Shown one piece after another: positions 1 to 12,000 of a stretch of 21,857 nt of DNA. The notes below the pieces were generated by a model. That model did no database searches, had not been told where the DNA came from, and saw only the letters and a program-made list of their open reading frames with translations. The position numbers and the translations under genes were made by a program. The stretch is taken from contig JAISDI010000229.1 in assembly GCA_031264895.1 (NCBI GenBank), positions 1 to 21,857 of the forward strand, in the 5' to 3' direction. Positions within the stretch are counted from its first letter, which is position 1. Each line of letters begins with the position of its first letter. This DNA comes from Endomicrobium sp. Its GTDB lineage: Bacteria; Elusimicrobiota; Endomicrobiia; Endomicrobiales; Endomicrobiaceae.

Positions 1-1
1 A

Positions 2-46
2 CTTGAAACACACGCAAAAACATTTGTTCAAAAAATAGGCAAATGG
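2..46 (+). other. In-frame coding extension upstream of the GTG at 47
   Basis: The 15 codons before the GTG at 47 are all sense codons in the same frame. They encode a short polar, Lys-containing stretch ending in KIGKW that leads directly into the Lys-rich flank of the first hydrophobic segment. No ATG, GTG or TTG occurs in frame here, and no clear promoter or strong ribosome binding site is visible. Fifteen open codons would arise by chance about half the time, so this is suggestive only. If real, the gene is cut by the left edge of the window and the protein is longer than 7,186 residues. Confidence 0.5.
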
Positions 47-3000
47 GTGAAAAAAAATTGGAAGATAGTAGTGGCTGTTGTGGTGGCGATAGTTGCGGTT
101 GTAGCAAATGTTGTTCCCGGAATTGGAAATGCTTTGAGCTTTGCATTAGGTAAAGTAGCAGGATTTCTTTTTTCTGCTGCATTAGTTACAACTGTAACTA
201 CTGCAGCCGCAGTAATAGGAATGTCGGCCGCAGTAGCGGCAAGTTTAATGATAGGAGTAGCCGTAATAGCCGTAGGCGCGATAATGTATGGAGCAGGTCG
301 CGCTTTCAATGTAAAATGGCTGATTGAGGCCGGAGTTATTGTAATGGCTGCGGGAGCAATCATTACAATTGCAAGTCTTTCATCGTGGGCAAGCTCAGCC
401 ATAGGAGGAGGCGGCGGCGCTACGGCAGCAGGGAAAGAAGTAATGGGAACAGTGATAAAAGAAGCTGCGAAAAAAACCTTAAAAGAGATAGCAAAAAACA
501 TTGTAAAAGAAGCCTTAAAAGTTGTTATTAAGATTGCTAAGGCTGTCGCAGCGGAAGCCATAGTCAGTACGGGAGTATTTTTTACAGGCAGAATCGTTCA
601 TCGTATAGGAGTGCGTAATGACAGCGATTTTCTAAAAGATTTTGGGAATAATATCGGAGGAAACAGCTGGAAAATCGGGTTTATATGGGGCGCAGTAGGC
701 TGGGAAGACGGGCATTTTGGTTTTAGCAAAGGCTGGGGTATTAACTTAGGAACTTTCTTTATAGGCAACCAAACGTTTAGAAGCTTTGAGCCTATAAAAC
801 TTCCGGACGGAAGTGAAGGAATTTATGAAAAGACGATAAAAGGATTTAATATATCTATTCCTATAGGAAATATAAATTTGGGATTTTCTTGTATTTATTC
901 TTATGACAACATATACGGCGAACGCTGGAATATTGGCGTTAATATAGGTTTTGGCGGCAATAGCAAGCTCAATGGTTTTAATTTTGGTTTCAATATGAGT
1001 TATCAGGAAAAAGATCCGTATTTTACCGGACAACAAGGCTGGACTTTTGGTTCAAACGTAGGCTGGAAAAATATGCAGATAGGCGCTTCTTATAACTTTA
1101 CGTCGCAAACGGTAGGAGTTAACTTAACATACAATTTTGGCAAAATAACAAATAAGTTTTTGCAAGGATTTGCAGGAGTATCGATAGGCGGCTCATACAG
1201 TTTTAAATACGGAGACGTGTCTTTCAATGCAGGAGTAAGATTTACAAACGGATCGAGTGTAGGATACAGCTATTCTGAAGTTACAGACGCAGAAACAGGA
1301 ATGCGCTATGTGAGAAAAGGAGTTTCCATATCATTTGACCTTAGAAAATACTACGGATATCAAAAAAATGGTAAGGGTATAGACGATTATGCCGAAGATG
1401 AGAATAAACAAAAAATACCCGTATCTATGGAAGATGGCAGCGAATATATTAATTACGGCAGTCTATCATTTAGCGTTACTGAAACAAAGACTTATGATAA
1501 ATACGGAAATCTATTAGACACATCAGTTACCCCATCGGCAAATATGTATATAAATATAGAACAACTCACTTCTTATATAAGTGCCAAGAGAGATCAATTT
1601 GAAAATCTAATTGCGCTTGCTCCTACATTGTCTTCTATAATTTCTTCTCTCATTATGGGTTTTACGGATCGTATTTTCGGGATAACAAGGAATCAGAATG
1701 GGAAAGAAAATGCGGGAAGCGGAGTGGGAAAGAAAAAAACAAGTAAAAAAGAACTGGAGGAAGCAGGAGGAGTTGTCGAAGAAAAAGACGGCTTCATTGT
1801 ACATACCACTGATAAAGATAAAGAAGACATTACGGAAGGACAAATAAATTATCATGACATCCTCAACTCATATCTTCCTCCCGAAATGCGAACCAGCGAG
1901 GAACAAAGCAGGGATTATTACAAAGTAGACTCTGATGGCAATTTAGAGTTTATAGGAAACGAAGTTATTCACCAAGACAACACAAGTGAAATTACGCAAG
2001 CAGGCAGTATGGACAGCGCAATAGTGGTGTTTAACAGTTATGACAGCCTTAAATCAACAGATAAATTTGAAATAGCCCGTTTATTGTCGAGAGCTGGCGG
2101 AATTGCAAGCGTGATAAATTATTACACGGCAATTGGAGTAATATCCGCTTCATCTATGAATATATATTGCGGCTCGGTAAACGGTTTGCCGCAGTATATG
2201 ACAATAACCAATTCGAATATACAATACTATGCCGACGGTACGTCAAGCACGGAAAGGAGCGTAAACGGCAAAAAAGGCATGATAGACCCTGTAAGTAATA
2301 TTCAAAGCGGAGAAACAAAGATCGTTCACCAGCGTAATGGCGGAGCAGAAGATGATTACCGTGTTATTTCGGGAGTGGTATATGAGATAGACGGTTTTAA
2401 CAAAGACGAAATATATAGTTATATAAAACAGACTTCGTCCGGAAAAAGCTCAGGTAAAAATAGTTATGTTCCTGTTCCGAGCAGTTTTATCACAAGCACA
2501 TATGATGCAAAAACAGGAGAGATAACATATATCAATATAAGCGACTCCGGCAAGGACGGCAAAGTTCGTGTTATTAAAAGCAGTTCATCCAATCCTGCAC
2601 ACTATACCATTAACTATTTTACAAATGAAGGCAGTAAAAAATCATTATTCAGCGGAAACCCGGTGGATTTATTGTCAGTCGGAGAAAAATTATCGAAAGC
2701 AAACGCTTCCGATATAGGAAATATTATGGAGATACTTTCCGGCGCGGGAATTATTCTGCCAAATATCACAAAACAAACATTTGATTCTAATTATAAAAAT
2801 AAAGAATTCATAGACGTAAAATATGAAAAAGGAAGAGTTCATGTCGAGCGTTCTGTAGAAGGCAAGGAAACAAATACAAGAGTGGTTCAGAAAGGAATAT
2901 TAAGAGAGGGCAGCGGGCTGCATGAAACTTTAGATAAAACGGATGAACTGAATCTTCTTAGAGCTGACGATATATTCGAGTTAGCCGGCGCAGAAACCAG

Positions 3001-6000
3001 AATAGAATATCTGGATAATAAAGGCAAAGTGAAAAAGACTATTACTCATAATAATGTTTCCGGAGGGAAACTTATATATGAGGGGGGAACATATCACTAT
3101 GCTTCTGGAGGGATTGCACTTAGAGGAATAGAGTCGGTATCGGTAAATATAAATGGCATAGAGGGAGCAATTTTAGGAAAGGCTGTTATATATAATGCGG
3201 CGACCGGTAAATATGAAGATGTGGAGACGATCAACGATAAATCAAAAACTAAAGACGCCATTGACAGTACATTGAGTTACTCATATCGTGACGAAGACGG
3301 AAATATCCATACTCTTTTATATACAAATATGGATATAGGAAGAGATAAAAACGGGGATCTTACTTATGATAAAAAGAAACTTGGCGAGGCAAACAAATTT
3401 GAAAATGTATACGATTCCAACAATACTCTTATAAGAGGAGAGGTGGATATAAAGGAAGGGAATTGGATAGGAGTAAATGGCAGGAGCGTGCAAGCTACAG
3501 GAAATAAAGGATATAAGTATCAACTTACCGGTGATAACAAAGGGAACAACTATTATAAATATTACGATTTTAAGGGCGAAATAAGCGAAAGTGAAAAGGT
3601 TACAAACCCTAATGGAAACGGAGAAATAATCGGATTAAAGCTTGATTTCAACGGAGCGAACGTTTCGATGGGAGACCAATTCAATAATAAAGATGCAATA
3701 TTTTACGGTTATATTGAAATAAACCCAGCCATAAACCAATACGGACAGATAGTGATGGGAATGTCATTTGGGCAGGGATCATTTATCTCGGATGTAATAA
3801 TTTTAGACGAAACGCGTGTTAACGAGTTATTAATAAAAGGTTCCGCAAATAACAAGAACAAGGATGATCTGAAGAACGGTTCAAAAGATCAAAATTATCA
3901 TTCATTAACCGACTGTACATTAGTCGATGCCGATAGAGACGGAGTTTTTGAAAATTTTTCGGGAATAATAGGGATAGATTTTTCCGGAGAGCTTGATTTT
4001 ACCGGAAACGAAGCGAAATACCGCGTAGGATCCGATAATACGATTACGGGAGGAGAAGTTAAAGGCGAGACGGTAGAAATCAAGTATAACGCCTTCGGAA
4101 AATGGGACTTTTATTCCATAAGCGACAAAGATGCGCAAATCATAAACAGAAACGGAGACGTGAGTATAGAAAGACATATCAATAAAACGAATGGTTCGTT
4201 TGCCGTCACAATTACCAGCGACGGAGAAACCGGAACGATCAGCAGCAATGATTCACGAAACAGCATCGATTTTGATGAAAAAATAAATATTAAATATGTG
4301 AAAGATAAAGAAGGCAAATGGGTTTTATCTGAAGGTTCAAATGCGGAGATATCGGCTAAAACGTTTAAATACCGTACGATAGACGCAGGCGGAAAAGAGT
4401 CTGTGCGGGAACTGGATATCAATCGTCTGGAATACAAAATAACCGGTGAAGACGGGCAGTCTCCTTCGGCTGAGTTGTGGGGACAGATAAGTACGGGTGA
4501 GGAAAAATTGCATTTTGGAGCACCCGGCGGAGGAGACAAGGATGGTGTAGCGGGCAAACAGCCTGATGCAAGCGATACTAAAGCGAATATAAAGATGGAT
4601 CTAAGCGGAGCGATGGACGTAATAGGAGATATATCTTTAAGAGGTCTTTCGCTTGTAGTTTTGGGAGAAGGCGCGACGGCGACTGCCGGTTCGATATTAT
4701 TGTCAAACGGCAATCTTATTACGACAGCCGACGGAAATTATACGATGGTAAACAATCGATGGATGGCCGGTGAGTATCAGAGAGACGCACAGGGAAATTT
4801 CGTATTAAATAATGGGAATAAGAATTTTATAACAAATAGGAATTCTTCTTATACGTATAATGAACCTTTAAAAGCCGCCGAAGACATTAAGAGTTATTTT
4901 AAATCGGCAGGATATGATATAGAAACTGCATTAAATATGGAAGGTAAATTTACGGGTAATATACCTGTAACTTGTGATCAGGCTTTAGTCGCATTGGTTG
5001 CAAGAGACGGAACTACTATCAATGCTACGGTCAATGAAAACGGAGCAAAAGTCGGTATGCAGGGAACGCACATAGCTCTTGAAGCCGGAACACAAGTGAT
5101 TTTGGGTTTAAGTAAAGTACATCCCGGAGAGCTCGGTATTTTCAATAATATGAATAGTCCTTTGCAGTTCACTTCAAAATTATTTACGGGTATAGAAGCA
5201 GTCATCAACGGGAAGAATCTCAGCGTCGTTAATTTAGAATTCAATCATGGAGACGAATTTACGTTAGGAGTCGGGTTAACGAATGCTTATGATTTGGAAA
5301 ACACGAAAAACATTCTCACGAACAGTGGGACAATGAATAAGACAATAGCCGGTATAGAATATAGTTTTGATGCCGGAGAAATAAAAATATCCATTGAAAA
5401 CGACGGAAGCTTATCTGCTGATTTTTATCAAAATGGCGAAAACATTACATGCACATATAGAAACCCTTCGGGAGGAGAATCGACATTTGTTATTAGAGGA
5501 ACGGGAATAATTATAACGGAAAATAAAGACCCTGACCTTGCCGCAAATATAACGGTTGCAAAATACGGAATGTCACTTAAAGAAGCAGATGTTAAATTAG
5601 GCGCTGACCTCTCAAAGAAAGATGAAGCGGCGGATATTAAAACGAATAAGCCTGGTAATAATGGCAGTAAAGATGCAGGTACTTTGCCAGTACAGCAACA
5701 AGCAGTGCAGGTATGGGACGGCAAGAGCGGCAATTTTATTGGTGAAACCATTCTGGGAGATGACGGAGGATATTCTATAACCGAAGGCTCAACTATATTT
5801 ATTCCTGCAGAGATCATAGAAGGCGCGGGATTAGATTTGCAGTCTTATTTGGAGTCTTTCTTAACTGAATCAAATATATTCAAAACCGTAGGAAATGTTT
5901 TTTTTACAGGCAGTGACGTTTATGGGGAAGGAAAGATAGTAGAAGGGAATTTAGTGTTAAAGGCCATAAATTCAAAAGGAGAATCGCAGTGGGCTGCATA

Positions 6001-9000
6001 TGGCATTGAACCCGGCGCACAAGCTTCAGCCAAGACAGTTTTGACTTCCGGAAGAAAAACATTTGAAACGACATATAATGAAGGCGGCTTCGTAGGACAA
6101 AAGGAGACCACAGATATCGTCGGAACGAAATCAGAAACAAAAGAAGGTGTGGGTACATACGTAACGGGCACTACAACGGAAGAGTACACATCAAAGCTGG
6201 ATGAAGAAACCGGAGTTAATGTAAAAGGGGCTAAGGTCGGAAACATCGTATATAATAATGCTTCCGTAGTAATAACTTTTCCGAAAAATGGAAACGGATA
6301 TACGGGAGAGGTGACATACAGAGTCAGTAAAGACGGAAAAATCTTATACGGAGCCGACTTCACAAAAGCCTCATATCAATATAACGGAGAGACTTTTGAA
6401 GTCAGCAAACAAGGCATTGTAAAAGTGCCGGTCAAAGAGCAAACGATTCCCGGTTTTGGCAATACAACTACAGGGTATCAGTATTATCTTCCATATAAAG
6501 AAAAAATGCTCGAAGTTGTTGACATATTGCCCGATGGTTCTGCAGCGAGTATTAGAGTATTTGATAAAACGCATGGAATATATCAAATATTTACAGTTAA
6601 AAACGGCGTAATAGAAAATGAAAAATCGCTTAATAAACTTATAGAAGAGAATAATAATATAGACAAAAATAAGCTGGCCACAAGCGATCTGCTCGGTTAC
6701 GCGGTATCGAACATAGTCGGTTTCGTGAAAGACGAAAGAGAGGATGGTTCCTTTGACAAGCTTTTAGAAAATAACCACAAAGTAATGCTTGCAACGGATA
6801 GGTCGTATGCAGAAAAGATTACGGCAGAATACGGAAAGAATTTTACCGAGGGATTTGATATTGTCAACAGTTACAATGCTTGGGACATCACCAGAAGCGG
6901 AAAGTTGATCGCAGTAGCTACCATAGATGGTCAAAAATTCAGCTATGAATTGGATTCCTACGCGCTTAAAGCGCAGTCATCAAAGATGAAATGGCGCAAT
7001 GTACTGGAGACTCAAGAACTTACTTCGATGATAGTAGGACAAGGCAACAATATTGTTCATTTGCATAATAAGAATGGCTATGACAGCAGCATAGTCATAA
7101 GAGACAATACTAATATAAGTGACGTTTCCACAAAAGATAAAAACATACTCGTATATTATAACGGTAAAAAAGGATATATAAGCGAAGGCGATATTGTCAA
7201 AGAAGTGAGAGTGGATAACGGCAAATATACTTCGGTTGAAAAAAATGGCGTCTATGATCCGGATATAAATGTAAAAGAGTACTATATAAACGGAGATATT
7301 TCGGCGTCAAGATACAATGGGGATTTTGTTCTAAGCGGAGATGCGTCAGTAACAGTCGTAGAGATAGATTTAGAAATGTATAAGAGAGGGTGGTTAAAAA
7401 AAGGAACAGCGGTTACTTTTACGGAAACGCATTATGATTCAATCAGAGAAAACGCCGGTATTGTTGTTCATACAAATACTGTAAATATATTATCTACAGC
7501 ATCTGAGGCGAGAAAGGATCTATATGCCTATGGAAAGGGAACTTTTACAGGAACATTGACTTTAACTGACGGCAATAAGTCAATCGTGATAAATGTGCAT
7601 AATGAAGGAACAAATCAATATTCTACCATTACTTCAGTGGGAAATTCCGGAGACAACTATAGCAGCATAGTCCAATGTCAAACCGTTACAGACAGAAATA
7701 CCGGTATGGCGATTTCTAATGGGGTATATGAATATCAAGTTGAAACAAGACCAAAAACGCTTGATCTTTCTATAGCCAGACTAGCCAACGGGGATATTAT
7801 AGGGCAATCGAAAACGGATTTTGATGAGATCGTAAAATATTATCAAAAAGCGTTGGAAAACGGCAATGCGAATGTCTTGAGGGCGTCGGTACAGCAGTAT
7901 AATGACAACGGATCGGTAAAAAGTTCTTTTGAAGGCAAAGGAAGAGCGTATGTAGACGGCAACGGAACGGTGCAAGCTTTGTTTGTAAAAGATCCCAGCG
8001 GGCAAAGTATGCAGATCATAAATCCGTCTTTTCATCAGTCAGTAAATCGAGATATGGCGGCAAATTTTAACGCCAAGAATTCGCAGAGGCTGTCAATTGC
8101 AAATTCGCTTGACGGTAATTTCGGAGATATTGCGCTAAGTAATCTTCTAATTTTGCAGTATGAAAATTCTATGATTTTTGCGGTCGATGTACAAAGCGGC
8201 AGATATTTTTCCGCGAAGCCTCCTGAAGTGCAGGGAGCAGCCGCCTATATGTATGCCGATAATGTAGATAATCTCAAAAAGGGAGAATCTACAAACAGGC
8301 TTGGAATAATAATGACAGACGGCGGAGATTTAAAGATATCATTGGCAACGGCAACAAAGACCAGAGAAGGAAGAGTATATAGCCATGGAGAGTCTTTTGA
8401 ATATAGTGCGGTACAGCAAACGTCGATATCGCATTCTTCAAACGGTTCAGTTAATATAGACACGTTTAAATTTTTAGGCAATGGTAAAATTCAGAGAAAT
8501 ACGGAAGAGATATCATTGATGGGAGAGCGGACAGAAAACCAAATTTTTGCGACAGCTTATACAGACGGCGTCTATATGAAAGTAAATGATGACGGAACGT
8601 TTACGCTGCCTTCAAAAATGGTAATTAGTAATGAGGAAGGAGAAAGAAGTTTCTCGAGAGTAACCGACAGAAACGGCAAGGATGTATCGTATACGGCAAT
8701 TTCGGGAACGATGGACAATATAGTTTGGAATGACGACAATCAAATGATCAGATATAGTCCGGTCGATTACAAACAAACGGTCTATACGCCTTCAAAGACA
8801 TCGGATTCTGCAGGAGATCCGTATTCAGATCCGTCGGGCTGGGTAAAAGGGAACACTACGGAGCTGAGCGGCGGAACGGTGCACAATATATATTCGAAAG
8901 ATGACATAGAAAAATCCGGAGTATCTGCAAATTTGAGAGGGTATGTTACGTTCCCCGACGAATCTAAAAATAACGGAGAAAAGGTATCCAGCTATTTTAT

Positions 9001-12000
9001 ATTGGACGGAGTAACCGAAAAAACATTCAACCCGAAAGACGTCCTTATTTCGCAGGATAAGAAAACAACGGTCGAACAGATAAATGAGGCGCGTTATTCT
9101 ACGGACGGAATAAATTACAAGCCATTGGGTTTATTGGATTCGTCAGACATATATTCTTCAAGAACGACGACAGAAGTATTGTACAGCAATGTGATAAATT
9201 CTGAAGTTAAAGAAGGGAAGCTGACGGGAGTGGAGACAGAGATAAATACGACGGCGCACACAAGAATAACGACTAATTATTATGAAATATCGAACAGTAT
9301 GCTCGATATTAACGGAACCCGTGTAAGCAAGCCGTCGGTAGTATCGGAAACAGTAACAAGCGCATTTGTGCAAAATTCGACAAGATACCCTGCAGGAAAG
9401 GAAAATGCGAACATTACGACGAACATACAAACGATGACGAGCGTTACCGGTACGGTAAAAGTAGATTATGCGGACGGTTCGTCAAGGACGGACAGGCAAA
9501 TAGCGGTAGAGTCGAGATATAGCGAAGCAGCGGAGACAAAACAAAGAAATGCGCTTACGGTAAACGGAGGAAGAGGAACAATTACGACCGAATACGGAGT
9601 GAATGAAACTATAATAACGGATAAAAACGGAAAAGTGACGACGGACAGAACGGCGGAAAGAGCGACGGTAGCAGACGCGGAAAATGGCAGGCTGTTGCAG
9701 GAATCTACGAATACATGGTCATATAGCACTTCTGACGGTAAGATAAAAGAAGTGTTCAGAGAAAACGGAAGAACGGTAAATTATGAATACAATAAAGACG
9801 GAGAACATAAACTTACCACAGTAATGCAAAATTCGTCCTCGCATGAAGTATACAATGACGAAAGGCTGGTGTACTCTTATGCGGATACGGGCGATTATGC
9901 AGTGATAGGGCATAACATAGAAATAACAAGAGCGGACGGCACGAAATATACTGCCGACGGAATAATAAAATACGGAAGAGATATAACCGAAGAAAACTAT
10001 AATTACAAAAAACCGGACGGAACATTAAGCAGCCTTGTGCAATCGTCGGATTATACAAAAATTTCTTATGATTACATAGGAGGGACAGTATCCGATACAA
10101 AAGGACACAGGACTAATACGTACCGTGAGTACGATGACGGAACATACGATCAGCTAAGAACGACGGACAGCTATGAAATGAGCACGTATATTCTCGATAA
10201 AGATTTGAATTACGGAAAGCTTGCGAGAACGGAAAAAGGTTACACTACGGAATACAATATAAAAGTGGTTACAAATAATGACGGAACACAGACAAGAACA
10301 AGCAATTCGCAGCAATATTCGCAGGTGTCGGATTATGAAAATGATCAGTTTTATATTAACGCAAACACAGACATACTGACAAGCACGACAATAGACTTTA
10401 ACGGAGACATAGTAGATAAAAAAGTAAGCGGAGTAACAAAGAGATGGGATTTTGAAAGTGCAGAAAAATTAGAGAGAGTAAATTTTAACAATGTTGTGGA
10501 AACCGGAGGATACGGAGGAACAGAAGGAAAACTCAACGCGAATGCAAGTTATGCGTATACAAACACGGGTTATAGCTACGATAATCTGGGAAGAGAAACG
10601 GGATATGATTTTGAGAGGACATATTTTGAAGGGGATAACAAAGGGAAAAACATAAGCGGAAGAAATACGACGGAATATGTTCAAATGGAAAACGGAAGTA
10701 CGGCAAATTTCGGAGGAGGAGCGGCAGGAGTAAGAACGTCGTATGAGTCGCAATCGGTAGCGTCGGACGGAAAAGTACTGGACGCCAACAAAGGATATTA
10801 CGCCAACAACGGATTAGGAAATACGTCGTCGTATAAGAGCATGGAATCTTCGAATATAGTAAATACGTCGATAAACAATATAGCGGCAAATGTAATGAGC
10901 GACGCAGGACTGATAAAAGATTATGCGCAAATATCGATAGCGCAGCAAAGAGACATTGATACATATGGTACGAAAGTTCTTATAGGTGCTCTTGCGGCGG
11001 TAGCCACAGTTGCAATTACGGTAGTATCATTTGGCTCATTGACGGCGCTTGTTGGGGTTGCTTGGGCAGTGGTAGGTTCTGTACTTGGAGGATTAGTAAG
11101 CGTTGTTACTGCGGTACAATCGTCGATTGCGGCGTATGAATGTGCGAGAAACGGTGACTGGGGCGGTTTTACTGTAAATGTTATTTTAGCGGCGCTCTCA
11201 ATTGTTGGCGCGAAAGGGCTGAATTCGGTTATAGGTAAATTTGGATCCGGACTGCACGCGCAAATTGCCATAGGAGCCGCAAAACGAGCGGGAAAGAAAC
11301 TGACTGAAGAGGCGTTTAAGAAAACGTTTGGAGAAGCAGGGAAAAAAGCGCTTGAACAGGCGGCAAAAGAAGGAGCAAAAGCGGGTTTAAAAGAAGGAGT
11401 AAAAAAAGCGTTTAACATAGCTGCGAAAGCACAAGCGGCGCACATGAGTACGACGATATATGTTATAAGCAGCGCTTGGGGAATAAGAGCTGGGATAGCC
11501 GTTTTATCTACGGCGCAGGATTTGATATTTGCAGGCAGTCAAAACTGGTATCTGGATTTAGCCAGAGTATTTTCGGTTGCGCAGTTGTTTGGTATGGGAG
11601 GTAAAATTTCTGAAAATAGCTGGGTAAAAACAGAAATATTCGGAATAAGATTAGATTCTATTATGTGGATTACGGGTTATGTAATAGCGCCGGGAATGAT
11701 AAGTCAAGGAATTAGAGGAGCAATTCTCGGCAGCAAAATAAAAGAGTTAGAAAAAGCTTACAAAGCAAATCCGCGTGGTTTTAGTGAAACGGTCTATAAT
11801 AAAAATTTGCAGAGTTTAAAAGCGGCAAGAGCAGAATATAGTTTTGGTTTTGGATTCAATGCCGGCAACCGTATGGGTGAAGCGGCAATGAAAGGACTTA
11901 AACAATCGGCTTCAAATATCGGGCAATTGATAGGAAGGGGAGTGACTGCGGCTGAATTTGCGGCGCAAGGTTCTTCAAGGCTTAATGTTATACTAAACGC

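Noticed and set aside
43..153. A 36-codon cysteine-rich frame starting at the ATG at 43, metallothionein-like in appearance
   Set aside because: It is the out-of-frame reading of the Val/Ala codons of the first membrane segment (GTT-GTT read as TGT). It has no ribosome binding site and overlaps the giant frame.
3340..3372. RDKNGDLTYD, resembling a dockerin calcium loop
   Set aside because: There is no second loop at the dockerin spacing, and the Asp pattern is incomplete. NGD turns are common throughout this stalk.
4111..4713. A 200-codon minus-strand frame
   Set aside because: It is antisense to the beta stalk, rich in Ser/Pro/Leu without motifs, and best explained as a shadow of the real gene.
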